From Bifidobacterium myosotis (GTDB lineage Bacteria; Actinomycetota; Actinomycetes; Actinomycetales; Bifidobacteriaceae), in contig NZ_MWWW01000009.1 of NCBI RefSeq assembly GCF_002259745.1, forward strand, positions 1 through 64,000: a DNA stretch of 64,000 nt, read 5' to 3'. Below are positions 23,961 through 35,388 of this stretch, in pieces. Under the pieces are notes generated by a model, which saw only the letters and a program-made list of their open reading frames with translations, searched no databases and was not told the origin of the DNA. How positions within the stretch are numbered: the stretch's first letter is position 1; each line of letters begins with the position of its first letter. The translations under genes and the position numbers were made by a program.

Positions 23961-24395
23961 ATGACCGGCATCGACGACATCGACCAGCGCATCCTCACCA
24001 TGCTCGAGGCCGACGGGCGCGCCACGCTGGCACAGTTGGCGCAGGAGACCGGTCTGTCCGTCTCCGCGGCCCAGTCACGCGTGCAGAAGCTGGAGAAGCG
24101 CGGAATCATCAAAGGCTACAAGGCCATCGTCGACCAGGAGCAGCGCGGCCTGCCGATCAGCGCGTTCGTCAATGTGACACCACTCGACTATTCCGCCGAA
24201 TCGTCGATTCCGGAGAAGTTGAAGAACATCAAGGGCATCGTCTCCTGCTACTCGGTGGCCGGCGCCCCCAGTTTCGTGCTGGTGGTGCGCGTGGCGTCCC
24301 CCGGCGCGCTGGAGGAACTGCTCAACCTCATTCACCGCACGGTGCCGGTGAGCACCGAAACCACGATGATCCTGCAGACCTATTTCGCCCATTGA
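23961..24395 (+). CDS. Lrp/AsnC family transcriptional regulator
   Basis: A 144-residue regulator with the AsnC-type HTH at about 5-55 (DIDQRILTMLEADGRATLAQ, TGLSVSAAQSRVQKLEKRGI) and the ligand-binding RAM domain at about 65-140 (ISAFVNVTPL, VSCYSVAGAPSFVLVVRV). GGAGG lies 4 bp before the ATG. It is followed after 198 bp by the NADP-glutamate dehydrogenase gene on the same strand, so it probably senses an amino acid and may control ammonium assimilation (inference from context). Confidence 0.93.
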   Translation: MTGIDDIDQRILTMLEADGRATLAQLAQETGLSVSAAQSRVQKLEKRGIIKGYKAIVDQEQRGLPISAFVNVTPLDYSAESSIPEKLKNIKGIVSCYSVAGAPSFVLVVRVASPGALEELLNLIHRTVPVSTETTMILQTYFAH

Positions 24396-24518
24396 ACCAC
24401 GGAGCGACCGATGCACGTGCGGTCGCGCATAACCGGCACGCGACAAGGCACACCGCCCGCCTGTCGCATGCGACCGACCCGCGCATGTCCACCAGTTGAC
24501 TAATCCCGTACCGAACCC

Positions 24519-24548
24519 TTGAGCGTTTCCCGTCAACGCGCCTACAAT
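24519..24548 (+). promoter_or_regulatory. Promoter of gdhA
   Basis: TTGAGC and TACAAT are spaced by 18 bp, 46 bp upstream of the gdhA start codon. Confidence 0.55.
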
Positions 24549-24569
24549 CGGAAACGTCTTATTTGGTAG

Positions 24570-25940
<1,371 letters not shown>

Positions 25941-25957
25941 TCCGATTGTGATTCAGT

Positions 25958-25989
25958 GCCGTCCGCGGGAGAGCACCTCCCCGGACGGC
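25958..25989 (+). terminator. Terminator of gdhA
   Basis: GCCGTCCGCGGGA pairs with TCCCCGGACGGC 17 bp after the stop. Confidence 0.7.
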
Positions 25990-26030
25990 CGGTTGTTTAG
26001 TCGGGGATTCCTCGTCGGGTGCTACCTAGT

Positions 26031-26200
26031 GGTCTGTCTCACTAATAATTGAGGGGGCTAGCTTCTGTCTCTCCTCCAGTCAGCTTCGCTGCCGGCCCGT
26101 CCTGTCATTAAGGACGCACTGCGTGCGCGGCATGCTGGCTCACCTGTCGGCTCGCACGTTGCCTACAAACAGCTCCGCTGTTTGCTTCACGGCAACGTCC
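26031..26200. repeat. Dispersed repeat (family C)
   Basis: The last 103 bp (26098-26200) align without gaps to 49636-49738 at high identity, for example GCACGTTGCCTACAAACAGC against GCACGTCGCCTGCAAACAGC and a shared CTGTTTGCTTCACGGCAACG. The first part matches 23738 and 51440-51546. It lies in the 954-bp gene-free stretch after gdhA. Confidence 0.75.
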
Positions 26201-26440
26201 CATCAGAGAGGGCCGATACCATTCAGACAATTACGGACAGCCCACTAGGACCCAACGGCCACGAAGGCCAATCACAGCCTTCTGAGCCCAAATCCCCAGC
26301 AAGAAACAGCTTTTTCAATACTTGCCCGCCGGCATTCGAGAGCCCACAAGGCCAGCCGCGGGCGCTTACACGTCCGGCGTGTGGGGCGAATCCTCTCTGC
26401 TCCATGCGTCGGACTTTTTCGTCTTTCAATATGAGACAAT

Positions 26441-26836
26441 CGCGGGACGAAACGTGATTATCGGGCTTTTTGCATTTCCGTCCCGCGCGCCCGTGCCACG
26501 ACAGCCCGATTTCACCGCAAAATCGCGCATCGTGGCATTCACCGCAATCGACAACCCTTGCAATTCCGCCGATTTCGCGCACGGACATAAAACCCGACAT
26601 CGCGCCGGGTTGGGACGAAACAGCAAAAACCGCCGTTTTGTCGTTCCGTCCCGCACAACCGTGTCCCGATGACTGAATTACACCCCAAAACCACATATCG
26701 TGGCACTCATCAGAGTCAACAATCGCTGCGATTCCAACGATTCCGCACATAGACAGCGCAAACCGGCATCACGACGGGTCGGGACGCAACGGGTCGGGAC
26801 GGTGCTGCAAAAACCGCTTTTTGCAGCACCGTCCCG
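26441..26836. repeat. Tandem array of three GGGAC hairpins with two related spacers
   Basis: Hairpins lie at 26441-26487, 26612-26653 and 26795-26836, all starting CGGGACG/GGGACGAAA and ending CGTCCCG. The third has perfect 19-bp arms around CCGC. The two spacers of roughly 130 bp align with each other (ATCGTGGCATTCACCGCAAT against ATCGTGGCACTCATCAGAGT), showing a duplicated and diverged unit. The last hairpin is 58 bp after the lacZ stop and may terminate it. A 175-codon minus-strand frame spans the array, but its protein repeats simply follow the DNA repeat. Confidence 0.7.
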
Positions 26837-26894
26837 CGATACCCCGCTATGCCCACCCCCGCGGGTGTGGCAGCGATACCTCACCCGCGAAAAC

Positions 26895-29800
26895 TCAGAT
26901 CAACTCCAACGTCACATCGAGCGTGAGCGGACGGTCTGCGGCCAGCTGGAACTCGTCGTGAACCGGAGCGCCCCACGTGTCGTCGCCACCGACACCCATC
27001 TGGGCGGCGAGCAGGCGCAGGAACGTATGACGCACCGGCGGCAGCTCGTCCGCATGCCACGCCTCCTCGAGCATGAGCGAGCTGTAGGGCAGCAGGCTCA
27101 TGGCGAACGGCTTCGCATCCGAAGAGCCCGCAGCATCCGAGGCACCCACAGCGCCGAATCCGGCGCCACCGGCCGTCACGCGCATGCCACGGCCATCCGC
27201 GTCCGTGATCTCGGCCCAGCGCACGCCCTCATGGTTGCCGGTCTCCTGCGGCACAAGGTACGGCGCGAAGTCCTCGGCGGCCGTGCGCGAGAACACGCCC
27301 AGCTTCGCGCCATGCAGACGGTCGGCGTAGGTCTCCTCGGGCCCGTATCCGTAGAACTTCAGCCGGTCGTACTGCGCCGGCAGCATCCATTCGAGACCAA
27401 ACGCGGGCAGCGACGCCGCGGAAGCCTCGCCCGGGTATTCGGCGGTCAGGTGCACGCGCAACGCCGCATCGACTTCATACCGCACCGTCACCGGCGTATG
27501 CGCCGTGTCCGCCAGCTCGTAGCGGTATACGGCAGCCAGTCCGTTATCGGTCTCCTCGACCTCGGTGCCGACCACGCGTGCGTACCGCCCGGCGGCGAAC
27601 CACTGGGCGCGCTCGAATCCGGAACCGTAACCACGGTCGTTGTCCACGAGGGCGCGGAACGTCGTGATTGCAGGCCGGCGAATCACCATCTCGCGGCCGT
27701 CGCGCACGAACGAGACGATGCCGCCCTGCGTCTTGGACAGCAGCACCTCACCGGAATCGGTGTGGATGCCGGCGTTGAATCCATCGGAGGCGGTGACAGC
27801 CAGCGTCGAGCCGGAGGCGCTACCAACCGCCGTATCATCCGCATCATCGCCGACGCCGTCGAACGACACCGCCGCCACATACTGACCGAACGAGAGCTCA
27901 TACCCGACCGGCGCCCAGTCGGTGGCTTCGGCCAGCCGCTGATCCACCTCATACGTCACCTCGACGCCGCGGCCCAGTTCGGCCAGCGGCACCAGATCGG
28001 TGACCTTCGGGAAGGCGATCGGCTCACGCACGGTCTCGCCGGCGGGCACATCGAATCGGTAGTCCGCATGCCAACGCTCCACGCCATCCACCAGCACGCG
28101 CGCGGTGAACAGGGAATCGGCCGTAGAGACGAACAGGTTGTCGTTGACGATCGTCACGCCGCCCTCGTCCGGCGTCAGGCGAACGTTGGCGTACAGCTGC
28201 TTGACTTCCTGCGCCTTGGGGGAGGGGGTGCGGTCGGCGAAGACGATGCCGTCGCCGGCGAACTCGTAGTCGTTGGGCCGGTCGTCGAAGTCGCCGCCGT
28301 ACGCGAGCCGCTCGGTGCCGTCCGGAAGGCGCTGGAACAGGGCCTGATCCACGTAATCCCAAATGAACCCGCCCTGATACTTGGGGTACTGCTCAAGCTC
28401 GGTGTACAGATGCAGGCCACCGGTGGAGTTGCCCATCGAGTGCGCGTATTCGCAGGAGATGTACGGCTTCTGGCCCTCGCCGAACAGGTAGAGCCGCTTG
28501 ATCTCGTCCGGCTTGGCGTACATGCGGCTCATGATGTCGGTGACGTCGCCGTATTCCGGGTCGTTGAACACGCTCTCGTAATGGACCGGACGGTAGGGAT
28601 CGGCCGCGTGGACGAAGTCGCGCATGGTGCGGAACACGTCGCCACCGAACGATTCGTTGCCGAGGGACCAGATGATCACGCTCGGGTGGTTCCAATCGCG
28701 GCGGATCATGCTGTTGAGCCGGTCCACGCAGGCCGCGCGCCATTCGTCGCGGCTGCCGGGGATGGCGGTCTCCGGGTGGAACGAACCGTCGCCGATGGTC
28801 CAGGTGCCGTGGGTTTCGATGTTGGTCTCGTCAAGCACGTAGATGCCGTATTCGTCGCACAGCTCGTACCAGCGGGTCTGATTGGGGTAGTGGCAGGTGC
28901 GCACGGCGTTGATGTTGAGGCGTTTGAACTCGCGGATATCCTGCAGCATCACCGCCTCGGAGACCGCGCGGCCTTCGCGCGCGTCGAATTCGTGGCGGTT
29001 GACGCCCTTGAAGACGATGCGCTTGCCGTTGAGCTTCATGAGCCCGTCCTCGATGGCGAAGTGACGGAAGCCGACACGCTGGGGGACGGTTTCGATGATG
29101 GTGCCGTCCGCGTCGAACGCGGTGACGGTGAGCGTGTACAGGGTCGGCGATTCGGCGCTCCACGGGGCGACCGCGCCGACGTGCGCGCGCCAGGTCAGGG
29201 TGGGGAGGACTGCGGCAGGGTCGGCGGGAGCGGCATCCGCCGGAATCTCGATGCCCGCGATATCTGCGGCATGCTCCGCCCCGACTGCGACACCGGCAAC
29301 GCCGCTTCTGGCGGCCACCGCATCGGCCGGCGTACGCGATTCGCGCCAGACCTCGGTGCCCTGCGCATCGCGGAGCACCGCTTCGAACGACGCCGCACCG
29401 GCAACGTTGCGCACGGCCGCGTCGATGGACAGCGAACCTTCGCCGTCGGTGTTATCGCCGTCGGCCCCGGCAGAGGCGCTGTAGTCGGCGCTGACGCGCA
29501 GATCCTCCACATGCACGGCCGGCTGCGCGACGAGTTCCACCGAGCGGAAGATGCCGTGCATGCGCCAGAAGTCCTGATCCTCCAGCCAGCTGGCGGAGGA
29601 GAACTCGAAGACGGCCACGGCGAGCGTGTTCCCGCCGGCGTGGATGGCCGCCGTGACGTCGAACTCGCTGGGTGTGAAGGAGTCCTCGGAGTAGCCGATG
29701 AACGCGCCATTGAGCCACACGGCGATGGCCGTGGAGGCACCGTGGAACGTCAGCGTGATGGGGTGCGCGGGACCATCGACGGACTGCTGAGCGGCATCCG

Positions 29801-30278
29801 CGACGCCAGTGGGGGCCACCGCGCACGCATTGGCCGCGATTGCATCCTCAAGCTTCGGGCTCACCGTGAACCTGCGACGGTACAGCGCCACATGGTTGTG
29901 CTCGGGGATGCCGGGGGCCTCGGGAGCCTCGTGGCCGGACCACGGATACTGCTGGTTGACGTACTGGTGACCGAGGAATCCGCGGGTCTCGAGCGTGGAA
30001 GGCACGTCGATATGTCCGAAGTCGCCGTCCGGGAAGTCCGGTCGGGCGAATTCGGCATCCTCCAGCGCCGACGCGCCACCGGGCAGATCCACCAGATCGA
30101 CCACGCTCACCCGCCAGTCGCCGTCAAGGCTCTGCTTGAGATCGCTCGTCTCACCGGCCGCCGGCGTATGGTCGTAGAACCGATGGCTGGAATGCGCGGC
30201 GAGCCTGTTGACCGCGAACACACGCGGGTCGTCAAGCCATGCGGACTCGAACCGTTCGGCCTTCATCGAATTGGTCAT
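26895..30278 (-). CDS. lacZ: Beta-galactosidase, GH2 family (LacZ type)
   Basis: A 1127-residue cytosolic enzyme hydrolysing lactose and related beta-galactosides. The order is GH2 sugar-binding domain (DVPSTLETRGFLGHQYVNQQ), immunoglobulin-like domain, TIM barrel and the large LacZ C-terminal beta-sandwich. The acid/base glutamate is in WSLGNESFGG (near residue 540) and the nucleophile in ISCEYAHSMGNS (near 609). A longer central loop than in E. coli LacZ (around 300-350, Ala-rich) is visible. It has no signal peptide. It is divergent from a LacI regulator, with a promoter bracketed by two operators some 230 bp upstream, leaving a long leader. It supports milk-sugar use. Confidence 0.97.
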   Translation of the reverse strand: MTNSMKAERFESAWLDDPRVFAVNRLAAHSSHRFYDHTPAAGETSDLKQSLDGDWRVSVVDLVDLPGGASALEDAEFARPDFPDGDFGHIDVPSTLETRGFLGHQYVNQQYPWSGHEAPEAPGIPEHNHVALYRRRFTVSPKLEDAIAANACAVAPTGVADAAQQSVDGPAHPITLTFHGASTAIAVWLNGAFIGYSEDSFTPSEFDVTAAIHAGGNTLAVAVFEFSSASWLEDQDFWRMHGIFRSVELVAQPAVHVEDLRVSADYSASAGADGDNTDGEGSLSIDAAVRNVAGAASFEAVLRDAQGTEVWRESRTPADAVAARSGVAGVAVGAEHAADIAGIEIPADAAPADPAAVLPTLTWRAHVGAVAPWSAESPTLYTLTVTAFDADGTIIETVPQRVGFRHFAIEDGLMKLNGKRIVFKGVNRHEFDAREGRAVSEAVMLQDIREFKRLNINAVRTCHYPNQTRWYELCDEYGIYVLDETNIETHGTWTIGDGSFHPETAIPGSRDEWRAACVDRLNSMIRRDWNHPSVIIWSLGNESFGGDVFRTMRDFVHAADPYRPVHYESVFNDPEYGDVTDIMSRMYAKPDEIKRLYLFGEGQKPYISCEYAHSMGNSTGGLHLYTELEQYPKYQGGFIWDYVDQALFQRLPDGTERLAYGGDFDDRPNDYEFAGDGIVFADRTPSPKAQEVKQLYANVRLTPDEGGVTIVNDNLFVSTADSLFTARVLVDGVERWHADYRFDVPAGETVREPIAFPKVTDLVPLAELGRGVEVTYEVDQRLAEATDWAPVGYELSFGQYVAAVSFDGVGDDADDTAVGSASGSTLAVTASDGFNAGIHTDSGEVLLSKTQGGIVSFVRDGREMVIRRPAITTFRALVDNDRGYGSGFERAQWFAAGRYARVVGTEVEETDNGLAAVYRYELADTAHTPVTVRYEVDAALRVHLTAEYPGEASAASLPAFGLEWMLPAQYDRLKFYGYGPEETYADRLHGAKLGVFSRTAAEDFAPYLVPQETGNHEGVRWAEITDADGRGMRVTAGGAGFGAVGASDAAGSSDAKPFAMSLLPYSSLMLEEAWHADELPPVRHTFLRLLAAQMGVGGDDTWGAPVHDEFQLAADRPLTLDVTLELI

Positions 30279-30493
30279 GGATGCTGCCTTTCTGTCGTAC
30301 CTGTACGATCACTTCGCCCGGCCACAGCGTCGTGGGCCGGAGCCTTCCTTCCAATGTAGCCGCAAATGGCCGAGTAAAGGAGCAGCCGGGATCGGGAGAT
30401 CGACCCCGGCTGTGGAAGGAGATTATTCATGCAACGTCTTCACTGAGCCCGACCCTTCCCATCGAGCCTGCAAGTGGTTTCCGACACGCCTTG

Positions 30494-30542
30494 TGTGACC
30501 GCTTACAGAACCTAGTATATAGGCGTATGTAACCGGTCACAA
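30494..30542 (-). promoter_or_regulatory. lacZ promoter bracketed by two LacI-type operators
   Basis: TGTGACCGCTTACA (30494-30507) and TGTAACCGGTCACA (30528-30541) are related 14-bp pseudo-palindromes with the central CG typical of LacI-family sites, 34 bp apart centre to centre. Between and over them on the minus strand lies TTGTGA (30537-30542), a 17-bp spacer and TATACT (30514-30519), reading towards lacZ. The rest of the 315-bp gap is the lacZ leader, with no other clear feature. Confidence 0.65.
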
Positions 30543-30593
30543 GAGCGTGTCGCCCAAACCGGAAATTCACCGGTACTGCCGGAAGCGAATACG

Positions 30594-31622
30594 ATGAATA
30601 CCATGACCAATGCAGGCAAGAAGGCGACCATCCGCGACGTAGCGAAGCTGGCCGGCGTATCCTACGGCACCGTCTCCCGGTTCCTCAACGGCAGCGCGCA
30701 CGTCTCGCCCAATGCGGCCGAACGCATCGCGCGGGCCATCGAGGAGGCGCGATACACTCCCAATCAGGCGGCCCGATCGCTGGCGCAGCAGCGCACGCAG
30801 ACCATCGCGCTGGTCATCCAGGTCGAATCCAACGAGACGCTCATCCAAGCCAGCGTGGCCCAGGCCATGACCGGCGCGAACCAGACCATCGGCGACGCCG
30901 GCTATCAGATGGTCACCGTCATCGCCAACACCGAAGCGTCCACCAGCCGTATCGCCCAGCTGGTCAACAGCGATTTCGCCGACGGGTACATGTTGTTCTC
31001 GCTGAGCGAGGACGACGCCCTCGCCGCCGCATTCCTCCACACGGACCGTCCGGTGGTGATGTCGGAGGTCAGCGACCGCGCCGACCGACCGTTCCCTGCC
31101 GTCGATTTCGCCAACGAGGACGGCCAGCAGGAGATGACCCGGAGGCTACTGGACGCCGGCCGTACGCGTTTGGCGTACGTTTGCGGCCCCGGATACTCAC
31201 CGACCGCCATCAACCGCTTCAAGGGCTTTCAGAAGGCCTTGGGGAGCCGTTTCAGCGAACGTCAGGTGTATTTCTCGGACGATTGGGAAATGACCAGCGG
31301 TGAAATGGCCGCCGTCAGCTTCCAGCCGATGTTGGGCGAACTGGACGGCATCGTGTGCGCCAACGACGACATCGCCATCGGCGTGATCAGCCAGCTCGCG
31401 CGGTTCGGCTACCGGGTGCCGGAGGACATCGCCGTCACCGGATTCGACGATTCGCCGGTCGCCATGCTCTCGCAGCCGAAGCTCACCACGGTCCGTCAGG
31501 ATTCGCAGCTGCACGGCCGCACGATGGCCGATCTGCTGCTTTCGATGATGCAAGGCGCCACCGTCAAACCGGATTACGTCCGACTGCTGCCCACGACGAT
31601 TGTGGAGCGGCAGTCCGCGTGA
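30594..31622 (+). CDS. LacI family regulator, probable repressor of lacZ
   Basis: A 342-residue regulator. The HTH and hinge are clear: ATIRDVAKLAGVSYGTVSRF and ARAIEEARYTPNQAARSLAQ. The periplasmic-binding-protein-like effector domain follows, with VCANDDIAIGVI and ITGF-type AVTGFDDSPVAMLSQP. The start is at 30594 (ATG) with a second ATG three codons on; neither has a strong ribosome site. It is divergent from lacZ and has two matching operators in between, so it most likely represses lacZ and itself and responds to a beta-galactoside or galactose (inference). Confidence 0.93.
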   Translation: MNTMTNAGKKATIRDVAKLAGVSYGTVSRFLNGSAHVSPNAAERIARAIEEARYTPNQAARSLAQQRTQTIALVIQVESNETLIQASVAQAMTGANQTIGDAGYQMVTVIANTEASTSRIAQLVNSDFADGYMLFSLSEDDALAAAFLHTDRPVVMSEVSDRADRPFPAVDFANEDGQQEMTRRLLDAGRTRLAYVCGPGYSPTAINRFKGFQKALGSRFSERQVYFSDDWEMTSGEMAAVSFQPMLGELDGIVCANDDIAIGVISQLARFGYRVPEDIAVTGFDDSPVAMLSQPKLTTVRQDSQLHGRTMADLLLSMMQGATVKPDYVRLLPTTIVERQSA

Positions 31623-31629
31623 AGTAGGG

Positions 31630-31850
31630 GGCTGCGCCGGTGGTGGGTGATGGCTTCCGACGTCCAGCGGATTCGGAGACGTCGGTATGGCTGCGCCGGC
31701 GGTGTCAGAGTGATAGCTTCCAACGTTCGACGTATGTATTTGAAGCGTCAAGTAAGGCTGACGCCGGTGGTGTGAGGGGGGTGGCTCCCGACACGCTCAA
31801 GGCCGCTCGGCCAAGCCTACGGTCGGGAGCCACCTCCCTCACACCACCGG
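31630..31850. repeat. Variable-stem repeat (family B), copy 1, with two degenerate left-arm copies
   Basis: The hairpin has 28-bp arms (31764-31791 and 31823-31850, one mismatch) around a core with CTCAAGGCCGCTCGGCC and AGCCTACGG. To its left, two diverged copies of the left arm occur (GGCTGCGCCGGTGGTG near 31630 and GGCTGCGCCGGCGGTG near 31688), each running into TGATGGCTTCC/TGATAGCTTCC. The core matches the three copies at 49456, 49928 and 50088, while the arms differ. It lies in the 373-bp gap between the LacI and DUF3566 genes. Confidence 0.85.
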
Positions 31851-31930
31851 CTCGTGTCTGATAATCCAGCATCCAAGGTTCAACGGCCAGAAGACTGGAT
31901 GCGGGAACATCGAACGAACATGCGGGAAAT

Positions 31931-31977
31931 ACGGTGATGGCCCGTCTCCCAGCACTGGGGAGACGGGCCATCACCGT
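31931..31977. terminator. Bidirectional terminator between lacI-type gene and DUF3566 gene
   Basis: ACGGTGATGGCCCGTCTCC pairs with its complement around a short loop, 18 bp from the DUF3566 stop. Confidence 0.75.
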
Positions 31978-31995
31978 AATAACAAAGGCGGAAAC

Positions 31996-32520
31996 TCAGT
32001 CGTCGCCGAGCGTGACGTGCACGCCGCCGACCAGCGTGCTGACCACGTTGTAGAGCAACGCCACGATGGTGGCGAGCAGCGTGATGATTACGACCTCGAT
32101 GATCGAGAAGATGGTCACGGCCGACACCACGGTGGGCAGGGACAGCACGTTGCCCAGATCGAAGGCGTCCGCATCCAGACCGGTGGAGGAGACGATCTGG
32201 GTGATCTGGTTGAACACACCGACCGCATCCAGCAGCAGCCACACGATGGTGGCGGCGACCACTTGGATGATGGCGCCGGCGATCGACAGCAGGAACGAGA
32301 CCTTGGCCACGGACCAGGCGTCCACGCGGGTCAGGGACAGGCTCATGCGGCGGGCGCGCGGCGCCGGGCGGCGCACGGCCGGACGCACGGGCACGGTGCC
32401 GGACGGCGGCAGCGTGGACTCCTCCGGGTCGCTGGAAACGGAGCGGGCCACACGCGGTGCAGCTTGATCGCTCTGGGGCTGGATCGCCGAGGGCTCGTCG
32501 TTTTCGAGATTCTCGCTCAT
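31996..32520 (-). CDS. DUF3566 family membrane protein
   Basis: A 174-residue protein with a Pro/Arg-rich cytosolic N-terminus (1-60), ARRMSLSLTRVDAWSVAKVS leading into the first membrane helix (FLLSIAGAIIQVVAATIVWL), and a second helix (VSAVTIFSIIEVVIITLLAT). This matches DUF3566, which in Actinobacteria regularly follows gyrA. AAGGAGAAACG precedes the ATG. The function is not established. The small hairpin between it and gyrA suggests partial uncoupling from gyrA expression. Confidence 0.92.
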   Translation of the reverse strand: MSENLENDEPSAIQPQSDQAAPRVARSVSSDPEESTLPPSGTVPVRPAVRRPAPRARRMSLSLTRVDAWSVAKVSFLLSIAGAIIQVVAATIVWLLLDAVGVFNQITQIVSSTGLDADAFDLGNVLSLPTVVSAVTIFSIIEVVIITLLATIVALLYNVVSTLVGGVHVTLGDD

Positions 32521-32543
32521 CGTTTCTCCTTCAAGGGCTTGTC

Positions 32544-32570
32544 GGTAGCCTCGTTGCTAGCGAGGCTACC
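32544..32570 (-). terminator. Hairpin between gyrA and DUF3566 gene
   Basis: GGTAGCCTCG and CGAGGCTACC pair around TTGCTAG, 19 bp after the gyrA stop. Confidence 0.5.
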
Positions 32571-32588
32571 AGTGTTTCGGGACGCGGT

Positions 32589-35303
<2,715 letters not shown>

Positions 35304-35329
35304 TTATTACCGTTCCTTTGGTGATATCT

Positions 35330-35352
35330 GGCTCCCTCTCTCTGAGGGGAGC
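35330..35352. repeat. CTCCCCT repeat fragment between gyrB and gyrA
   Basis: GGCTCCCTCTCTCTGAGGGG ending GAGCC, a single short unit of the family at 4735. Confidence 0.6.
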
Positions 35353-35388
35353 CAAGGGATTGCATTCTCCGCTCGCGGAGGATGCGCG

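Noticed and set aside
26223..26750. 175-codon minus-strand frame between gdhA and lacZ with two similar peptide segments
   Set aside because: The protein repeat merely follows the DNA repeat and hairpins, composition is atypical, and no ribosome site is clear.
26700..30359. 1219-codon plus-strand frame opposite lacZ
   Set aside because: It mirrors lacZ, whose catalytic motifs are intact; the antisense frame is a GC3 artefact.
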